Shown piece after piece: positions 60,250-64,000 of a stretch of DNA of 64,000 nucleotides (the stretch's first letter is position 1; the number at the start of each line of letters is the position of its first letter). The translations under genes were made by a program, and so were the position numbers. The DNA is taken from the NCBI RefSeq assembly GCF_014066305.1, contig NW_023501052.1, positions 124,001 through 188,000 of the forward strand. The letters are read 5' to 3'. The notes below the pieces were generated by a model. The model searched no databases, was not told where the DNA came from, and worked only from the letters and a program-made list of their open reading frames with translations. This DNA is from Letharia columbiana. Taxonomy: Eukaryota; Ascomycota; Lecanoromycetes; Lecanorales; Parmeliaceae.

Positions 60250-60963
60250 CGGAGTGGAGGCAGTACTGCTCAAGAAAGAACGTCGGAGCATACTTCCTGC
60301 GAGGGGCACCAAACTCTGATAGCAGCTGCGGTGTCATGTAGACCGTCTCAAACCACGAGGGCATTGGGTTCAGACTCAGGGTCTGTGTTTTGTTTGATAT
60401 GGTTTACAGGCAGCCGCAAATCGTCAAATAAGGGGGTCTATCCCTGAGATAGTTGCTGAATCAGAATTTGCTCCGCTAGCGGCGCAAGTACATCATGGGC
60501 AGACCCTCCAATGTGATTGCCCACCATCCCACTCTTTGAGCCAAGGCAGGCCTTAGGAAATCGGCTTGGATGCTGAAAGATAGTCTTAGTTCAAGGGGGC
60601 AGAATGGCAAGTACCAGGGGCGTGAAGCCTAATAGATACGTCACATCGATTTTCTTCCTCTTCTGCAGCTAATCTAGCCTACATCGATCCTTGGAACTCT
60701 CCCATCATCTCGATGACGCCGCTTAGCTTTGAGGAAGTCGTTCTCGTGGTGTGTAAAGATGATCGTATTGCTAGCAAAACGCCACTTCCTTGGAGGTGGC
60801 TATTGCCACTTCCACAAGCGCCCCCTTTTGATATGCGAGCTACCATGCGAGATTGACAAAGGCTGATGAAGTAGCACCATCTGCCATATGAGCGACCCCT
60901 CCTCCTCCAAGCAAAAGGAAAACCAGCATGATGTCGTAAAGTCGTTAGAATTGTAGCAAAGAA
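60250..60963. other. Intergenic, nothing recognised
   Basis: About 0.7 kb of balanced composition with no credible frame. Confidence 0.4.
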
Positions 60964-62052
60964 TCAAGCTCTGAGCCTAGCATCACCGAACTTGCCTGAA
61001 ATGGAAACCAAAGAACTAGCAATTCCATAGCTTACCCAGAAACCCCGAATCCTTCTCCGCCATCTGCTTCACTATCATACGAAGCCCTGCACTGATCCAC
61101 GACTTCGCCCCATCCATAGCTGGACTCCTTTGGAACTCTTCCGCAATCGCCTCCTAGTTCAAAGCGCTCACATAACTTCCAGACTGTCTTTGATCGAGTC
61201 TAAAGTATTCGTTGCCGTAGTTCAGCAAATCCTCCAGCATCTTGATGATGGCGGAGATGAAGGACTCAAAGGTAACGCTTTCCAAGGAGGTGTTTTCGAC
61301 GTTTACAGTGCCGAACATAGACAAGACGAGCTGGTGCGTGGCCATCGCAAGGTCGCCAGAGTCCGCAGTGTCGTTCTGTGGAAAGCGCGCAGGAGGCCAT
61401 GCTCGTCGGAAAGGTTTCTCGTCAAATGATAGTACACTACGTCTAAGGTAACGACTCATTTGGAAGCTTCATGCATGGTGTCTGGGCGACTTGGGAAGCT
61501 CGGCACCGTCTCGGAAGAAGGCCATTAGAGGTATGTCAGATCAACGTCAAATGCGCATCGATTGCTACATCATTGACCCATTGACTATGAGATGGCGATG
61601 ACACAACATGTGCCGTGATTCCCGCACGGTTGTTGACAAGACAAGACTTCGATCGGAACGATACCAATGTTATTGTCGTAGCGCTTGATGATCTTAATAT
61701 CATTAGGATCGACGACCTCGATGCGCTTCATGACCTCACTGGCCGCCGTCTTATTCGCCTTCTTGCTCTTCCCATCATCCTCGTTACTTTGGCTGTGTCG
61801 ACGCGGCATCGTCACCGCTTCCCAGGGGTCCGATTGGACATTGACATTGATCATTCCTCGGTTGAGTGCATCTCGGTGAACTCTAGTGTGTTCAGAAGAA
61901 ACAGAGAAGTTGTCTTCTGCAGCAATCCTGATATAACTCTGTCTTTTACCCTGAAAGTCGAGAGGATGGCGTAAAGGTCCAAGGTTCTCATGTGCAAGTC
62001 TGATCAAGAATGGTTCTACTACCGACAGCCCAGTTTGTTTGGATTTGGACAT
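60964..62052 (-). pseudogene. Conserved-looking multi-exon gene with an in-frame stop
   Basis: Minus-strand pieces look coding. 62052-61585 begins MSKSKQTGLSVVEPFLIRLA and includes RIEVVDPNDIKIIKRYDNN. 61459-61036 includes LESVTFESFISAIIKMLEDL and, after an in-frame TAG at 61156-61154, carries on smoothly as EAIAEEFQRSPAMDGAKSWI and IVKQMAEKDSGFL; a 40-nt intron (60996-61035, GTAAGC, TTCAG) then joins GKFGDARLRA and a stop at 60966-60964. The link between the two large pieces is not resolved. The stop could be a C-to-T change of CAG, a RIP-type event, or an error. No domain recognised. Confidence 0.5.
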
Positions 62053-64000
62053 GATGTAATCTGTGCAGAATGTAAGGATGGATGAGACCTACGCGGTCTG
62101 TACTCAACAGTAGACTGTAAGCTAGTGATCGATACGTGGATAGCAGTCAAGGATCCTGAAGGAAGAATTAGGCTCCTCAGGGGCTGCACGGCTTGTGGCC
62201 ACTGTAAGCGGATTCTAGGAGTGTGAGCTGTGAACTGAAAGTAAGCCGAGATGTCTTGCCTGCCTTTCTCAAAGGTTCGAAAAAGAACGAGGAATGAATG
62301 ATGACCTAAAATCTCACCCTGAACGCCTGAGATCTGCATTCAAGACAAATCTTTTCATCAAAGCATGCAATCGAAAATTATTATAGGAAGCAAAACGAGC
62401 TGCATATATATATGTAGATGCATGTGAAAAAAAACAGGAGGACAGATGGATGGTGGACTTGACACATGAAAGAGAGAGAGAGAGCGAATGGACGGATGGT
62501 GAGGATGAGATAGTCGAGAATGTCGAAACGAAGAGAATATCAAGTCTGAACCCCAGATGAGAACACCAACCACAGTGAAAGGTGCAGCGAACGCTGGATC
62601 TCAGCATGGTAACAGATGATTGGCGTTGGTAGAGAGCAGAAGTCAAAGTGGGTAATCCTGCAGCTGGAGGGGGACAGAAAATGCTATCAAGCTCGAATCG
62701 ACCCAAAGACACCAGCGCAACATCTTGATATCTTGGGTAATATCAGCAGGTCAAGCCTAATTCTTCAAAAAATTACGGTTTCAAACCCCAATGCCTGCCC
62801 AGACTGTATGAAGACTTGAAAATACCTTGAGTCGGAGTTGGGCTAAACACTGACGTTGAACAACTTTTGACTGAGCCTTGGCTCCAAAGCATGTCAAACG
62901 GAAGAAAGACTAGAGATGGTAGCCGTAAGATTCTGGCGCTGACGCTTTAGCTCGTGGATACCGGTTGTCAAGTTGACAAAGTAAGCTTGAGTGTTTTGAG
63001 AAGCGTGCTCTAAAAGTTACTTGTGGAGACACAGTCGTTGTTTCTCAACCGATCAGTGCTTCTGTTTCGTCTCCTTAGCATACGTTAGAGTAGTTAGACA
63101 GCAAGAGAGAACAGGAAATCAACTGACCTCCTAGCTTCACGGAATACTTAGCCAGCACACTCCCCGTAGACTTTTCACCTCCGACATCACCACTAGTAGA
63201 CCGAGGAAGACATGAACAAATTCATAGATCCCTTTATGTCTGGCTCTGCGACAGACCACCACAATCAATCTGGGCATTTTGGAAAGCTCCGATGAAGTAC
63301 AATTACTAAACATCCCAAACTCAATATGTATCTGCCATGCGATGAAATTCTTGTGAGCACGAAAGGTGTTCAGAGAAAACAATACTTCCTTTTTTACCCT
63401 GTGAATTCAATGCTGAACTCAGTGAGCTTGGCTGAATAGTCAGTGACTTGTTCGAGACCGAAGAGGTCATTCTGCATTTCGTCACTCAACTTGCTCGACC
63501 CAGTAAGGAAGAACTAAATTAAGCCGAGGAGTTGCCTGGTTTGACCCCTTCTCATGGCCGATTTAGCGCATGGCGATACGTCGCTGCCGCGACTGGAGAC
63601 GATCACCTTTCGAGTCTTGCAATAGGTCATGCAAATGCCGATTCAACGGTGGCAGCGAAGACCGTGGCTGCGGCGGTGAAATACTTAGACTGCACGACAG
63701 CATGATGAGGTCAACGGGATGTGTTTGGTAGCTGTAGCATTTGGAAGCATCGATGAGCAAGTAGACAAAGGGAAGCCTCGCACCAATCCGATGGAGCCCA
63801 GCGGTTCAGACTCAATGGTATTGTATGAATCAGTTAGTGACCTTAGCGTAAGACCGCACGGATCAAAAGCTTAAGCGAGCATTCCTAGCCGTACACAGGT
63901 CTAAGTCAACAATACAGAATGCATTCCGAGAAAAAGACACTCAGTAGGGAGCCGTAGCCAAATGAGTGATGATACATTGAGGAGAAATCCACAGATCCTC
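62053..64000. other. Right-edge stretch with no firm gene
   Basis: About 1.9 kb. A possible 5' exon of the preceding minus-strand gene (MQISGVQ at 62339, followed by a GTGAGA donor) is seen but not fixed. There is a (GA)n tract at about 62470-62485. Nothing else is supported; the window ends in this region. Confidence 0.4.

Overview
The window reads as nuclear DNA of a filamentous ascomycete (Pezizomycotina). The genes carry short introns of about 50-140 nt with GT(R)NGT donors, CTAAC/CTGAC-like branch sites and CAG/TAG acceptors, and include fungal-type orthologues (NDR kinase of the COT-1/Cbk1 type, Tim54, MIX23/Cid2, a HeLo-domain protein). The genome is clearly two-compartment: GC-balanced gene blocks alternate with very AT-rich, gene-free blocks in which every readable transposon frame is broken almost only by TAA/TAG. 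That is the footprint of repeat-induced point mutation (RIP, CpA to TpA). I cannot fix the class or genus from sequence alone.

Layout. 1-7.9 kb: HeLo-pseudokinase gene, a 480-bp MITE, NAR1 (cytosolic Fe-S assembly), a small secreted protein and a SUZ-domain protein. 8.0-27.4 kb: a 19-kb RIP-degraded block holding two copies of one Ty3/gypsy LTR retrotransposon nested in opposite orientation, a 0.8-kb secondary insertion, clusters of a short AT-rich repeat, and a 0.75-kb A-homopolymer stretch that looks like an assembly problem. 27.5-30.3 kb: an isolated FAD-dependent monooxygenase gene and empty DNA. 30.3-38.4 kb: two more RIP blocks around a small GC-balanced island; they hold a second copy of the 0.8-1 kb GC-cored repeat, an intact 191-bp MITE with a perfect 51-bp inverted repeat, and a dead Tc1/mariner transposase. 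38.5-64 kb: a gene-dense housekeeping block: small acidic protein, SF3a subunit 2, a damaged nucleotidyltransferase-fold gene, tubulin cofactor E, COT-1/Cbk1 kinase, Tim54, an Mn-type CDF transporter, NatA auxiliary subunit Nat1/Naa15, MIX23, a zincless Fpg/Nei-type DNA glycosylase, and two or three hypothetical genes.

The genes are not an operon or cluster; they are independent cellular functions (Fe-S assembly, splicing, microtubule biogenesis, polarity kinase, mitochondrial import, metal transport, N-terminal acetylation, base-excision repair). The accessory candidates (HeLo-pseudokinase, secreted protein, monooxygenase) lie beside the AT-rich blocks.

A recurring oddity is that conserved housekeeping genes (NAR1, tubulin cofactor E, TIM54) each change frame once, at or next to a homopolymer. 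Since at least some of these are expected to be essential, base-level assembly error is the likeliest cause, and nearby gene models should be read with that in mind. I found no convincing undescribed system; the most distinctive objects are the nested mirror-image retroelements, the two TA-flanked MITEs, the GC-cored repeat that survives inside RIP DNA, and a GC-AG intron in a spliceosome gene.
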